The position numbers and the translations under genes are program-made. A stretch of 64,000 nt of DNA, taken from the NCBI GenBank assembly GCA_036389395.1, contig DASVPY010000062.1, forward strand, positions 62,001-126,000, written 5' to 3'. The notes under the pieces are model-generated. The model saw nothing but the letters and a program-made list of their open reading frames with translations. It had not been told where the DNA came from and made no database searches. Shown one piece after another: positions 7,580-16,604 of the stretch. How positions within the stretch are numbered: the stretch's first letter is position 1; every line of letters starts with the position of its first letter. The stretch comes from QHXQ01 sp036389395 (GTDB taxonomy: Bacteria; Acidobacteriota; Blastocatellia; Pyrinomonadales; Pyrinomonadaceae).

Positions 7580-9376
7580 TCAAGCGGCCTGCGCCGCTTG
7601 CCGGCCGAAGCACTCGTTGATCTCGTCGGCGTCGAGCGTGTCGCGCTCCATGAGGCCCGCGACGAGTTGTTCGATCTCTGTGCGGCGGCGTTCGACCATG
7701 GCGCAGGCGCGGGCCATCTGGGCGTTGACGATGTCGTTGGTCGCGCGCTCGATGCGGTCGAGCAAGGCCTGGCTGTGCGGGTCGTCCGGCTTACCCAGGT
7801 GGACGGGCCCCAGCGGACTCATGCCGTACTCGGCGACCATCTTGCGGGCCATCTCGACGGCGCGCTCGATGTCGTTGGACGCGCCCGCGGTCTGCGTGTT
7901 CAGTAAGACCTGCTCGGCGGCGCGGCCGCCCAGCAGCATCGCGATCTGATCTTCGAGGTACTCGCGCGTCTTCATCAGGCGGTCGCGTTCGGGCAAGGCC
8001 TGCGTGACGCCGAGCGCGCGCCCGCGCGGCAGGATCGAGACCTTGTGGATCGGGTCGCCGTGCTCAACGTCGAGGCCGACGGCGACGTGCCCGGCCTCGT
8101 GGACGGCCGTCACGTAACGCTCGCCCTCGTCGATCATGAAGCCGTGGCGCTCCGCGCCCATCAAAACTTTGTCGCGGGCGTATTCGACGTGCGGGCGGGC
8201 GACGGCGGTCGCGCCGTCGCGCGTGGCGGCGATGGCGGCCTCGTTCAAGAGGTTCGCCAGGTCAGCGCCGGAGAAGCCGGGCGTGCCGCGCGCCAGCCAG
8301 CCGAGGTCGAGTTCGGGTTCGAGCGTGAGCTTGCGCGCGTGGACGCGCAGGATGGCTTCGCGCCCCGGCGCGCTGGCGAGGCCGACGGTGATCTCGCGGT
8401 CGAAGCGGCCCGGTCGCGTGAGCGCGTAGTCGAGTATGTCGGGGCGGTTGGTCGAGGCGATGACGACGATGCCGCTGGCCTGCTCAAAGCCGTCCATCTC
8501 GACGAGCAGTTGGTTGAGCGTCTGATCCTGATCGGCCGAGGCGGAGTCGCCGCCGCGCCCGCGGCTGCGACCGAGCGCGTCCACCTCGTCAATGAAGACG
8601 ATGCAGGGCGCAACTTTGCGCGCGTGCGCGAACAGACGCCGGACGCGCGCCGCGCCGAGGCCGGCGAACTTCTCCTGGAAACTCGAACCGGAGACGGACA
8701 TGAAGGGCACGCCCGCCTCGTGCGCGGCGGCGCGCGCGAGCAGCGTCTTGCCCGTGCCGGGCGGGCCCGAGAGCAGTATGCCGCGCGGCGCGCGCCCGCC
8801 GAGGCGGCCGAACTTCGTCGGGTCGCGCAAAAACTCGATGGTCTCGGCCAGCTCGTGCTTGGCCTCGTCCACGCCCGCCACGTCGGCGAACGTGACCGGC
8901 TCCGGCCCTTGCCCCTGCGCGTCCACCACGCGGAAGCCGCTGCCCTGCCCGCTGCCCAGGCTCGCGTAGACGCGCCAGCCGACGAAGCCGAGCACCGCGA
9001 GCATCGCCAGCGTGATGCCCCAGTTGAGCGCCGTCGAGAACATGCCCGGCGCGAGCGAGCGGAACTCGACCGGCACGTGCCGCTCCTCGAAGGCGACGAC
9101 CACGTTCTGCTGCGCCGCCGTGTTGGTGACGATGGCCTGCGCCAACGTCCCGTTCTGCCGGACGACCGTGAGGGTCTCGCCGTCAACGACGAGCGCGCGG
9201 GCGTCGGCGCTCGCGCTCAGCTCGCGCAGCTCCGTGTAGTTGATCTTCTGCACGACGGGCGCGCCCGTGCGCGCGTACAGCTCGAAGCCGGCGACGGCGG
9301 CGGCGAACGTGAGCACGAGCACGGCCACCGACAGGCTGAGTTTCTGGGTGCGGGGGGTCAGACGCGAAAACGGCAT
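7580..9376 (-). CDS. ftsH: FtsH-family membrane AAA+ zinc metalloprotease (divergent paralogue)
   Basis: The product is 598 residues. Two transmembrane segments (about 12-34 and 115-140) flank a short periplasmic domain. An AAA+ module has Walker A GPPGTGKT near 202, Walker B IVFIDEVDALG and the second region of homology RPGRFDREI. The peptidase has HEAGH near 426 and the downstream zinc Asp context TAGASNDIERA. It extracts and degrades membrane and regulatory proteins. The pore-loop region reads FQEKFAGLGAARV instead of the usual FVEMFVGVGASRV, so it is probably a specialised second copy. Start at MPFSRLTPRT, behind GGAGGAG. Confidence 0.93.
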   Translation of the reverse strand: MPFSRLTPRTQKLSLSVAVLVLTFAAAVAGFELYARTGAPVVQKINYTELRELSASADARALVVDGETLTVVRQNGTLAQAIVTNTAAQQNVVVAFEERHVPVEFRSLAPGMFSTALNWGITLAMLAVLGFVGWRVYASLGSGQGSGFRVVDAQGQGPEPVTFADVAGVDEAKHELAETIEFLRDPTKFGRLGGRAPRGILLSGPPGTGKTLLARAAAHEAGVPFMSVSGSSFQEKFAGLGAARVRRLFAHARKVAPCIVFIDEVDALGRSRGRGGDSASADQDQTLNQLLVEMDGFEQASGIVVIASTNRPDILDYALTRPGRFDREITVGLASAPGREAILRVHARKLTLEPELDLGWLARGTPGFSGADLANLLNEAAIAATRDGATAVARPHVEYARDKVLMGAERHGFMIDEGERYVTAVHEAGHVAVGLDVEHGDPIHKVSILPRGRALGVTQALPERDRLMKTREYLEDQIAMLLGGRAAEQVLLNTQTAGASNDIERAVEMARKMVAEYGMSPLGPVHLGKPDDPHSQALLDRIERATNDIVNAQMARACAMVERRRTEIEQLVAGLMERDTLDADEINECFGRQAAQAA

Positions 9377-9977
9377 CTCGAACCATCTCCTCCGTGGCAG
9401 CGCGGCGTAACACATTCGGGGGAACGCGCCCGGCGCTGCGACGAACAAAATTTAAGTTGCAAATGATTGCGGCGGCAGGGTCGCCAACGCGCGCAGCTAG
9501 CGTGGGTTTTACACGCGGCGGAACCGGCGGGGCAAAACCACTGAAACTAAGGACGCGGCCGCAGAGTCTGCGACCGTAGCCACAACTTACCACTCCCGAC
9601 GCGCGCCTGTCCAGAGCATTAAGGCGCGAGCGACCTGCGACCACCTCTTCGGATGAACCGAGACCCGCTCAGGTTGCTACCACGGGCCGCTCTTTGCGTA
9701 CCTTTGCGGGCCGCGAAGGTACGCAAAGGGAGTTGCCCGGAATCAGAACGCGCGGGGCGCGAAGCGAGAGACGCGTTATCGTACACGGCGAGGCCGCACG
9801 GGCGTGCGGGTGTCGGCGCGGGCGGGGTCGGGCCAAAGTGCAAGTGGACAAATAGCACGACTTAACCCGGCCAATGCCGGGCCGGCGGGCGTGCTGGCAT
9901 GGTCGTTGCACCTCCTTTGGGCGAGGGGTTCGAGACGAACCGGAGAGACGGACGAACACACTGGAGGAGATGCGATC
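9377..9977. other. Intergenic region between ftsH and the small membrane-protein gene
   Basis: About 600 bases without a supportable gene. It must hold the ftsH promoter on the minus strand (an A+T-rich patch, caaaatttaagttgcaaatg, lies at about 9446-9465) and the promoter of the plus-strand small gene. Near the middle is the CTTTGCG-type palindrome listed separately. The open frames on both strands here are short and show no protein pattern. Confidence 0.5.
9692..9728. repeat. CTTTGCG-type palindrome
   Basis: Bases 9692-9704 (ctttgcgtacctt) are perfectly complementary to 9716-9728, with an 11-base loop. The CTTTGCG core recurs in the arms of the elements at 41457-41532, 42384-42460 and, in the form CCTTTGCGG, 53971-54061. 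This suggests one family of intergenic repeats. Confidence 0.7.
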
Positions 9978-10124
9978 ATGTTGTGGACGATACTTGTTGT
10001 GCTCTTGGTCTTGTGGCTGCTGGGTCTGCTCGGCGGTGTGGGCGGCAGCTTGATTCACCTGATCCTGGTCGTGGCCCTGGTTCTGTTGGTTGTGCAACTG
10101 CTGACGGGCCGGCGCACGGTCTAA
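9978..10124 (+). CDS. Small hydrophobic protein, Lmo0937-like
   Basis: The 48-residue product (start MLWTILVVLLVLWLLGLLG) is almost wholly hydrophobic. It has two membrane segments separated by a Gly-rich turn and a short polar tail GRRTV. This matches the Lmo0937 family of tiny membrane proteins often linked to envelope stress, whose function is not established. A GGAGGA Shine-Dalgarno sequence sits 9 bases before the ATG, and a strong terminator-like hairpin follows. It stands alone between divergent neighbours. Confidence 0.8.
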   Translation: MLWTILVVLLVLWLLGLLGGVGGSLIHLILVVALVLLVVQLLTGRRTV

Positions 10125-10155
10125 CGCCCTCGCGGGCATCAGGTTTCAGACACGC

Positions 10156-10187
10156 GCGGGATGCGACTGCGGACGGTCGCATCCCGC
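10156..10187. terminator. 12-bp hairpin between convergent genes
   Basis: Bases 10156-10167 (gcgggatgcgac) pair perfectly with 10176-10187 around an 8-base loop, followed by TTTC on the plus strand. It lies between the small membrane-protein gene (plus) and the M14 peptidase gene (minus), ending 2 bases before the latter's last codon. It may serve both transcripts. Confidence 0.75.
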
Positions 10188-10189
10188 TT

Positions 10190-12028
10190 TCACTTCGCCG
10201 CGCGCGGCGCGAACTCGACGAGCCGCGCCGTGAGCGGCGCGGTCACGCGCCCGACCGGGTACAGGTTCATCTGCCTGTCCCAGTAGGGCGAGCGCTCGTA
10301 GAAGAAGCGCAGCCGCTCGAACGGGCTGGCGGCGAACTTCGGATCATTCGCCACGCGCTGCTCGAACTCGCGCTTCAGCGCCTCGTCCTTCGCTAACATC
10401 TCGCGCGCCAGCTTTTCCAACACGTAACCTTCGCCGAACTCTTTCTGCTCGAAGATCGGGTTGAAGAAGCCCCAGGCGACGAACGAGTCGGGCGCGTCCG
10501 GCTCCAACAGGTGGAGCGCGACGCGCGCCGCCGGCTGCGCCAACGGCACGACGACCGACCCGGCCGCGTACAGCCGCCGCTCCCGCACCAAGTCGTTCTT
10601 CTGCGTCACCAGCACCCGCCCCTCGAATGAACTCGCGCCCCACTTCACTTCCTTGAACCGATAACTCTCGACCTCAATCGTCGTCGCTTCGGCCAAACGT
10701 TCGAGGCGCAAGCCGTGCGCGGCGAGCACGTCAATCACGTCCGCCCACTGCGGCGGGATGACGTAGTAGAGCGGCGGCGGAACGGCCGCGACCACACGCG
10801 TCTCGTTGAAGAACGGCACGGTGTAGTCAAACTCTTTCGTCCCGTAGATGACGCGCGCCGCGCCCGACACCTCGCTCGGCTCGACGCGAAACTCGACGCC
10901 TTTGATCAGACGCGGCACGGGCTTGTCCGTGAACGCGAGCCGCAGCGCGACCTTCCGCGCCGGATCATAATTCCGCCCCTCAGCGACAATCTCATCATCC
11001 GCCGCGCGCACCGCGCGCAAGAGACTTTCGGGGTCGCGGTTCACCTCCGCCAGCATGGCGCGCAGCAGGTCGTAAGTGCCGCGCACGCGCGAGCGGTAGT
11101 CTTTGAGCATGTGCGTCTCGATCAGGAGACCGGGGCGGTTGCGCAAAGGCGTGTAGCCCGTGGCGAAGCGCGGCGTGGAGATGAAGCCCTCGACGCCCTT
11201 GCCCACGGGGTCGCGGTTGTCGCGGAAGACGAGGTAGGTGGAGAGCAGGTTGCCCGGCGCTTCCGCCGCGGGCACGACGCGCGCCTCGTAGGCGTCGCGC
11301 CACCAGCGCGCGAGCGGCGCGGGCACGTTCGCGCCCGCCTCGTACTGGTAGGTCACGTTGTAGCGGAAGTCCGCGCCGTCGGTCACGTGACAGTCAATGA
11401 AGAGGCCGGGCTGCCACTCGTTCCACAGGCGCAGCCACGCGCGCGTCTCCGGCGCGTCGGCCTTCATGTAGTCGCGGTTCAGGTTCAGGTTCGTGGCGTT
11501 GCCGCGCCAGCCCATCTCGGCGGGGCCGTTCTGGTTGATGCGGTTGTAAGGGCTGCGCCGCTCGTGCCCGTCCACGTTGTAGATGGGCACGAACAGGACG
11601 ACCGCGTGTTCGAGTAGACCAGTCACGGTGCGCGTCACGATCATGTCGCGCAGGAGCGCGAGACCCGCGTCCTTGCCATCGGTCTCGCCCGCGTGGATGT
11701 TGGCTTGAATGAGGACGACGACCTTGCCCGCGCGGTGCGCCGCCGCGGGCGTGGACGCGCCGCGCGCGGCGGCGACGAGGAGCGGCAGCGCGCGCCCCTC
11801 GCCGCTGCGCCCGAACTCCTCGTAGCGCAACTCGCGCGGCGCGGCCGCGGCGAGCCGGCGGCAGTAGGCGACCGTCTCGGCGTAAGTTGGCGTCTCGCGG
11901 TAGTCTGTCGCTTCGGCGTGCGTCCGCCATTCGGGCGGGACGTTGGCGGAAGCACTCTGTGCGTCGGCTGTATGCATGGCGAGCGTCAACAGGAACGGCA
12001 GGGCGAGCCATGAACCGGGGCGTGTCAA
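10190..12028 (-). CDS. Exported M14-family zinc carboxypeptidase
   Basis: The 612-residue product has a signal peptide (cleavage near TADAQS). Its catalytic domain has the M14 zinc motif H-A-G-E (IHAGETDGKDAG), an arginine/asparagine region LNLNRDYMKADAPE, the distal zinc histidine in IDCHVTDG and the catalytic glutamate in LLIETHMLKDY. It would trim C-terminal residues from peptides in the envelope or medium. A further 280-residue C-terminal region is probably beta-rich. An in-frame stop lies just upstream, so the TTG at 12028 is the only start that keeps the signal peptide; a GAGGG stretch precedes it. It follows a 55-residue zinc-ribbon gene by 10 bases. Confidence 0.88.
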   Translation of the reverse strand: MTRPGSWLALPFLLTLAMHTADAQSASANVPPEWRTHAEATDYRETPTYAETVAYCRRLAAAAPRELRYEEFGRSGEGRALPLLVAAARGASTPAAAHRAGKVVVLIQANIHAGETDGKDAGLALLRDMIVTRTVTGLLEHAVVLFVPIYNVDGHERRSPYNRINQNGPAEMGWRGNATNLNLNRDYMKADAPETRAWLRLWNEWQPGLFIDCHVTDGADFRYNVTYQYEAGANVPAPLARWWRDAYEARVVPAAEAPGNLLSTYLVFRDNRDPVGKGVEGFISTPRFATGYTPLRNRPGLLIETHMLKDYRSRVRGTYDLLRAMLAEVNRDPESLLRAVRAADDEIVAEGRNYDPARKVALRLAFTDKPVPRLIKGVEFRVEPSEVSGAARVIYGTKEFDYTVPFFNETRVVAAVPPPLYYVIPPQWADVIDVLAAHGLRLERLAEATTIEVESYRFKEVKWGASSFEGRVLVTQKNDLVRERRLYAAGSVVVPLAQPAARVALHLLEPDAPDSFVAWGFFNPIFEQKEFGEGYVLEKLAREMLAKDEALKREFEQRVANDPKFAASPFERLRFFYERSPYWDRQMNLYPVGRVTAPLTARLVEFAPRAAK

Positions 12029-12038
12029 CTCTTATCCC

Positions 12039-12206
12039 TCACTTGAGCGGCCGGCCGCACGAGCGGCACTCGGCGCGGCGCTTGGCGTTGAGCGTGCCGC
12101 AGGCGGCGCAGCGCCGGTACATCGTGCGCGCGAACCATTGCGTGATGACGGCGCTCACTAAGAGTATGCCGCCGAGCACGGCGATGCTGAGCAGCGTGTC
12201 TTTCAA
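12039..12206 (-). CDS. 55-residue membrane protein with a C-terminal zinc ribbon
   Basis: Read from a TTG at 12206, this small gene encodes one transmembrane segment (about residues 5-25) and a cytoplasmic tail with two CxxC pairs: C33-A-A-C36 and C47-R-S-C50. The four cysteines form a rubredoxin-like zinc ribbon. The TTG overlaps the TGA of the upstream gene (TTGA), so its translation is probably coupled. It lies between a stress-type protein and the M14 peptidase in the same direction. Function unknown. Confidence 0.7.
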   Translation of the reverse strand: MKDTLLSIAVLGGILLVSAVITQWFARTMYRRCAACGTLNAKRRAECRSCGRPLK

Positions 12207-12988
12207 CTCTCGCGCTCGGCGCGCAGGCGCGCGTAATAGCTCTGCCCGCGCTCGTAGCCGCGCCGGAACGCGGCGTGCTCACACTCCGCGCCGTAACACT
12301 CGCGCAGGCGCGGCTCGTCGGCGGCGTAGGACGCGCCGCGCGCGCGCGGGTGCAAGGCCGCCTCGAAGCCGTGCCGGTAGCTGGTCTCATCCCGCGCGAA
12401 GTCGCCGCCGCCCTCGCCCGTGTACGTCTCGGCCTCGGCGTCGCGCAGGCCCGTCCACCAACGCTCGCGCGCCGCGTCCACGCTCTCCGCGCCCGCGTCC
12501 GCGAACACGCGCCGCACGGCGTCGGCCTGCTCGTCGCCGTCGGCCGTGGCAATGACGACCGTGCGCCCCTGCCGCAAGGCGTCTTCGTAGACGAACAACT
12601 CGTCGTGCGGCAACCCGACTGCCAGGTTGTCTTCCGCGGCGTTGCCCATGGCCGCGCCCGCCGCCGCGCCGCCCGCGCCCAGGAGCGCCGCGCCGATCAT
12701 CCCCGCCGCCAGCACGGGCCCGACGCCCGGCACGAACAAACTCGCCAGCGCCGCGCCGAGGTGCAGCCCGCCGGCCGCGCCGATTGCGCCGCCCGCGACC
12801 GCGCCGAAGCCCGTGCCCGCGCCCGGCTGTTCGGTCTCGGTCGTCGGCACGCGCGCGTCGAGTTCTTCGGGCGTCGTGCCCGGTGTCAGCAACGAGACGT
12901 GCTCCTGCGCGACGCCGAGTGCGCCGAGCGCGCCGACCGCCCGCTCGGCGTCCGCGCGCGTGTTGAAGATGCCGGCCACAGTGTTCAT
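12203..12988 (-). CDS. General-stress-protein-17M-like protein with a glycine-zipper segment
   Basis: The 261-residue product begins MNTVAGIFNTRADAERAVGAL, the ferredoxin-like alpha/beta start seen in general stress protein 17M-type domains and heat-induced YflT proteins. A Gly/Ala-rich membrane-type segment follows at about 60-125 (GAVAGGAIGAAGG, GAALLGAGGAAAG). A second alpha/beta half follows (RTVVIATADGDEQADAVRRVF), then an acidic, Arg/Tyr-rich tail. I chose the ATG at 12988; upstream in-frame codons extend into low-complexity sequence without a protein pattern. Its stop overlaps the start of the zinc-ribbon gene. Likely a stress-related membrane-associated protein, role unknown. Confidence 0.75.
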   Translation of the reverse strand: MNTVAGIFNTRADAERAVGALGALGVAQEHVSLLTPGTTPEELDARVPTTETEQPGAGTGFGAVAGGAIGAAGGLHLGAALASLFVPGVGPVLAAGMIGAALLGAGGAAAGAAMGNAAEDNLAVGLPHDELFVYEDALRQGRTVVIATADGDEQADAVRRVFADAGAESVDAARERWWTGLRDAEAETYTGEGGGDFARDETSYRHGFEAALHPRARGASYAADEPRLRECYGAECEHAAFRRGYERGQSYYARLRAERES

Positions 12989-13260
12989 GCCAAGAGGTGT
13001 TCGCACCCGCGCCGCGCGGGCGGGCGAGTGCCGGTCGCCTTTCTCCGACCGTGCTGCTTTAAGTCGTGCGAACCGACTGCTGTTAGGGGGACGGCAAGCG
13101 CGTAAGATATTAGCATAAACGCACCGCCGCGCGGCTGACGCGACCGCGGCGGCGCGCGCCACCGCCTGGCCGCTCATGCCGATTTTTTTACTATTGCCGC
13201 GCCGCCCCGTTGTATGTATCATCTCAGCGCCGCACCGGGTCTGCCGCCGAGAGGTCTGTT

Positions 13261-14478
13261 ATGCGCCACCGCCCCCCACCCCTTCTGCTCATCCTGCTCA
13301 TCCTGCTCGCCTGCGCCCGCGCGTCGGCCGACGAGTTCACCGACCGGACGATCTACCCGGTCGAGACGCGCGACGGCCTCAGCTTCAACATCGAGCCGAG
13401 CTACGACCGGGCCACCGCCCTCGTCGGCCGCGTCGTCAACCTGAAGATCAGGATCACGCTCCCGCCCAGCTCCGCGCCGAAGAACTTCCTCCGCCTCGTC
13501 TCGCTCATGATCGACTCGCCGGACGCGCCCGCCGCCAGCGAGTTCGCCTTCAAGAACCTGAACCCGAACGAACCCGTGCCGCGGCGCGACGAGGACAGCG
13601 GGGCCTTGGGCGTCGAGTACAAGTACCAGATCGCGATCCCGCAGAAGGCGGACGCGCGCGAGTACCTGGTCAACATGGACTTCGCCTACGAGGACGAGAA
13701 GACGCAGTCGCGCTCCTTCACGCTCGCCGTCGGCAAGCAGACGAACGACGACAAGGTGAAGCCGGCCGAGGTCGGCAACAGCCAGCCGAACCCTTACGAG
13801 ACCGGCTTCTTCAAGAGCCAGGAAGTGCCCTACAGGCTGACCCTCAAGAACAACTACTCGAACTACACGGTCTACGTGGACGAGTTGAGCGTGGACTCCG
13901 ACCCGCCCGGCCTGATCCAGCCGAAGAAGATGGAGTTCCCGGACAACCCCGTCAAGATTCTGCCGGGCCACCAGAACGAGTTCCCCCTCACGTTCTACGT
14001 CGAGCCGCTGACGGTGCGCAACATGGTCAAGGGGCTGGCGGCCGAGCCGAAGCTCATCTTCCGGGCCAAGTACCACGACGACAACCAGCACCCGCAGATC
14101 GACGACTTCTACGCGCGCGCGCCGCTCAGCATCGTGCCGAGCACGAAGGTCTTGCTCGGCGCGATCCTCGTCGGGCTGGTGCTGGGCGTGGCGGTCAGGT
14201 TCGTGCTGGAGTTCATGGTCTTGCAGAAACAGCTCACGCGCGGCGCGCTGGCCCGATTCCTCACCTACACGATGCTCTTCGGCCTGCTCGTGGCGCTGCT
14301 CGCCTTCATCGGCAAGATCGAGGTCAAGGGCTTCACCGTCTCCGGCTCTTACGACAACCCGCTGGCGATGATGTTCGTCGGCCTGGTCGCGGCCCTCGCC
14401 GGCCTGCAACTCTTCGTCGGCTGGTACAAAGCCATCCGCGGGACGGACAATTTGCCCGACGGGGGGGCGAAAGAATGA
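13261..14478 (+). CDS. Exported membrane protein of unknown function (three C-terminal TM segments)
   Basis: The 405-residue product has a signal peptide (hydrophobic core LLLILLILLACARASA). About 270 residues of beta-rich extracytoplasmic domain follow, with COG1470/NEW3-like features such as VPYRLTLKNNYSNYTVYVDEL and LPGHQNEFPLTFYV. The C-terminus has about three membrane helices (about 300-325, 340-362 and 375-395). The start is the ATG after GAGAGG. The next gene overlaps it by ATGA. The pair is unlike anything I can name; a membrane-anchored adhesion or scaffold protein is possible. Confidence 0.7.
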   Translation: MRHRPPPLLLILLILLACARASADEFTDRTIYPVETRDGLSFNIEPSYDRATALVGRVVNLKIRITLPPSSAPKNFLRLVSLMIDSPDAPAASEFAFKNLNPNEPVPRRDEDSGALGVEYKYQIAIPQKADAREYLVNMDFAYEDEKTQSRSFTLAVGKQTNDDKVKPAEVGNSQPNPYETGFFKSQEVPYRLTLKNNYSNYTVYVDELSVDSDPPGLIQPKKMEFPDNPVKILPGHQNEFPLTFYVEPLTVRNMVKGLAAEPKLIFRAKYHDDNQHPQIDDFYARAPLSIVPSTKVLLGAILVGLVLGVAVRFVLEFMVLQKQLTRGALARFLTYTMLFGLLVALLAFIGKIEVKGFTVSGSYDNPLAMMFVGLVAALAGLQLFVGWYKAIRGTDNLPDGGAKE

Positions 14479-15221
14479 CGCGCGGCGACGCGGGACGGAC
14501 GGCGTTTCGGCACGAGGCGGCGCGGCGCGCGGCGGGGCGGGGCGTGGCGCGGCGTCTGCTCGCGGCGCTGGCGGCCTTGGGCTTGTGCCTGTTGGCGGCG
14601 GCCGCGCTGGCGCAGAAATGCCCCGCGCCCGGCGCGCGCTGCCGCGCGCCGCAGGCCGTGCCCAAGTCGAGCACGGCGAAGCAACTGCTCGCGTCGGGTC
14701 TGTACTACTACAACCACGACGACACGTGCGACAACGCCGCGCAGTTCTTCCGCGCGCTGCTGACCCCCAAGTACAGGGGCACGGAGGAGGCCGAGTCGGC
14801 GCAGTATTTCCTGGCGAGCTACTACCAGCGCAAGTTCTACGTCAAGCGCGCGCAGTGGCGCTGCGACGACTGGGACGCGCTCAAGACGGCGCAGCGCGAG
14901 TTCAAGGTCTACACCGACAACTACTACCACGCCCACGCCCAGTGGCTCGGCGACGCCTTCTTCAACCTCGCGCTCGTCAACTGGCAGCTCGACGACAAGC
15001 AGGCCGCGCGCAACGAGCTGACCAAGATGCGCGACGCGGCCGGGTACGACGACTCGGTCTACGTCTACGAGATCATCTGGTCGCTGAACACGGAGGACGT
15101 GGTGGACTCGTCGCTCTCGACGCGCAAGCTCTCCGACTGCGCGCTCAACAACTTCAACCAGCCGTTCGACCGCGCCGTGACGGCCATGCGCCAGTGGAGC
15201 CAGGGGCAGCGCAAACAATAG
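14475..15221 (+). CDS. Exported TPR-like protein
   Basis: The 248-residue product has a long Arg/Ala-rich leader ending in a hydrophobic core and cleavage near AALAQK. The mature protein is helical with TPR-like repeats: LLASGLYYYNHDDTCDNAAQFFRALL, then SAQYFLASYYQRKFY, then QWLGDAFFNLALVNWQLDDKQAARNEL. Its ATG overlaps the stop of the preceding membrane protein (ATGA), indicating coupled translation and a shared role. Several cysteines (in TCD, WRC and DCA) may form disulfides. Function not identified. Confidence 0.7.
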   Translation: MTRGDAGRTAFRHEAARRAAGRGVARRLLAALAALGLCLLAAAALAQKCPAPGARCRAPQAVPKSSTAKQLLASGLYYYNHDDTCDNAAQFFRALLTPKYRGTEEAESAQYFLASYYQRKFYVKRAQWRCDDWDALKTAQREFKVYTDNYYHAHAQWLGDAFFNLALVNWQLDDKQAARNELTKMRDAAGYDDSVYVYEIIWSLNTEDVVDSSLSTRKLSDCALNNFNQPFDRAVTAMRQWSQGQRKQ

Positions 15222-15311
15222 CGGCGATGCGATTGAGGGCGCGCGGGCCGGCGTGGTACAGTGTCCGTGTTCGTCATCCTCCGCCCGAAGACCGTGATAA
15301 AGACTTAAAGC

Positions 15312-15677
15312 ATGATTCAGGTCATCGACAAGCACTGGCCGATGTCGGTCGGCGACGGCAAGGCCACGCGCAAGAAGAAGCCGCGCATCCTGGCCATCAC
15401 GACCGACTGCTGCACGGGCTGCGCCGGCTCGCCCGCGTGCATCGAGTACTGCCCGATTGAGGCCTGCATGTTCTGGGTCCCGGACGTGGATCACCCGCCG
15501 TTCGGCCGCATCGAGGTTGACCCCGAACTCTGCATCGGCTGCCAGAAGTGCATCAGCAAAGGCCCCGACGGCGCGTTCCTCGACGGCTGCCCGTGGGACG
15601 CCATCGAGATGGTGCCGACCGCAGACTGGGAGGCCGCGCACGGCATCACGCTGCCGGACGCGCCCGCCGGCAGTTAA
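15312..15677 (+). CDS. Two-cluster 4Fe-4S ferredoxin-like protein
   Basis: The 121-residue cytoplasmic product has two Cys clusters. The first is CCTGCAGSPACIEYCP (CxxCx5CxxxCP), with a longer-than-usual loop between the second and third cysteine. The second is CIGCQKCISKGPDGAFLDGCPWDAI, where a long insertion separates the third and last cysteine. It probably carries two iron-sulfur clusters and moves electrons between soluble partners. It is monocistronic by spacing and converges on the respiratory locus; no partner oxidoreductase is adjacent. No good Shine-Dalgarno sequence precedes the ATG. Confidence 0.88.
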   Translation: MIQVIDKHWPMSVGDGKATRKKKPRILAITTDCCTGCAGSPACIEYCPIEACMFWVPDVDHPPFGRIEVDPELCIGCQKCISKGPDGAFLDGCPWDAIEMVPTADWEAAHGITLPDAPAGS

Positions 15678-15713
15678 CTTAACACCCGCTAACTTAACAA
15701 CCGCGCGCCCGCG

Positions 15714-16604
15714 TCAGTCGCGCGCGCCCGCTTCACCCGTGCGGCGTCGGATGGCTTCGACCGTCCGCGCCGCTTCCGCTTTCACGTCCTCTTTGAAGCC
15801 CGCCGCGCCCCGCGCGTAAACCTCCACCGCGCCCAAGTCTTCCGCCGTGCCGACGTAACTTAAACCGACGAGCGCGTTGCGCACGCTGTCCTCGTCGGGC
15901 GCGAGCGTGAGGAGCGTCTGCCCCGTCTGCAACTGCGCGCCGGGCGCGACGGCGATGCGCTCGATTGTGCCGGGCAGCGGCGCGCGGATTTCCGCGAGCG
16001 CGCCGTCGGCCGTGCGGACGCGCGCCAACATCGTCTCGCGCCGGACGGCGGAGCCGACGGGCAGCACCGAGACGAGTTCCCCGCCCAGCGGCGCGGCGAA
16101 GTCGTAAGCGCGCAGCATCGCAAGGAGTTCGGCACGTCCGCGCGCGTCGTTGAAGGGCACGAGCGCGAGGGCGGCGTTGCGCCGCACAATCGGCTCGCTG
16201 TCGCCGAGCAGACCCAGGAGCGCCGCGCGAAACTGCTCGTCGCGCCCGTCGCGCCCCATCACCCACGCCGCAGTCATGCGCACGTCCGCGTGCCGGCTGG
16301 CGGCGAGCCGCGCCACCTGCGGATACCAGCGGTGCGCGCCCGCGTCGCCCGCGGTCACGCGCTCGCCCAGTTGCGCCAGCGCGTGCTGCTCGTGGCGCGG
16401 GTTCGCCTCGTCCGCGAGGTACGCTTCGAGTTCCTTGTCGGAGAGCGCGCGCCCGAACCAGGTGCCGTACCAGAACAGGAACGGCACGACGACGAACAGC
16501 GCCGCGACGACGGCGAGCGGCCAGGGCGTCCGCCGCCGCGCCGGACGGACGGTCGCGGGCCGGCGCGCGCCGTCGTCGTGTCCGTTCGTCGGCGCGTGCG
16601 TCAT
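15714..16604 (-). CDS. Membrane-anchored HEAT-repeat protein with a biotinyl/lipoyl-like barrel domain
   Basis: The 296-residue product starts with a Pro/Arg-rich cytoplasmic tail and a transmembrane segment (about 28-48). HEAT-type helical repeats follow at about 75-190 (ADVRMTAAWVMGRDGRDEQF, SEPIVRRNAALALVPFND). Residues about 215-262 resemble a barrel-sandwich (lipoyl/HlyD-like) domain: IRAPLPGTIERIAVAPGAQ and then LQTGQTLLTLAP. No MKM-type lysine is present, so the domain is unlikely to be biotinylated. It is the last gene of the respiratory locus and its ATG overlaps the stop of the DUF420 gene. An assembly or scaffold role for the oxidase is an inference. Confidence 0.75.
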   Translation of the reverse strand: MTHAPTNGHDDGARRPATVRPARRRTPWPLAVVAALFVVVPFLFWYGTWFGRALSDKELEAYLADEANPRHEQHALAQLGERVTAGDAGAHRWYPQVARLAASRHADVRMTAAWVMGRDGRDEQFRAALLGLLGDSEPIVRRNAALALVPFNDARGRAELLAMLRAYDFAAPLGGELVSVLPVGSAVRRETMLARVRTADGALAEIRAPLPGTIERIAVAPGAQLQTGQTLLTLAPDEDSVRNALVGLSYVGTAEDLGAVEVYARGAAGFKEDVKAEAARTVEAIRRRTGEAGARD

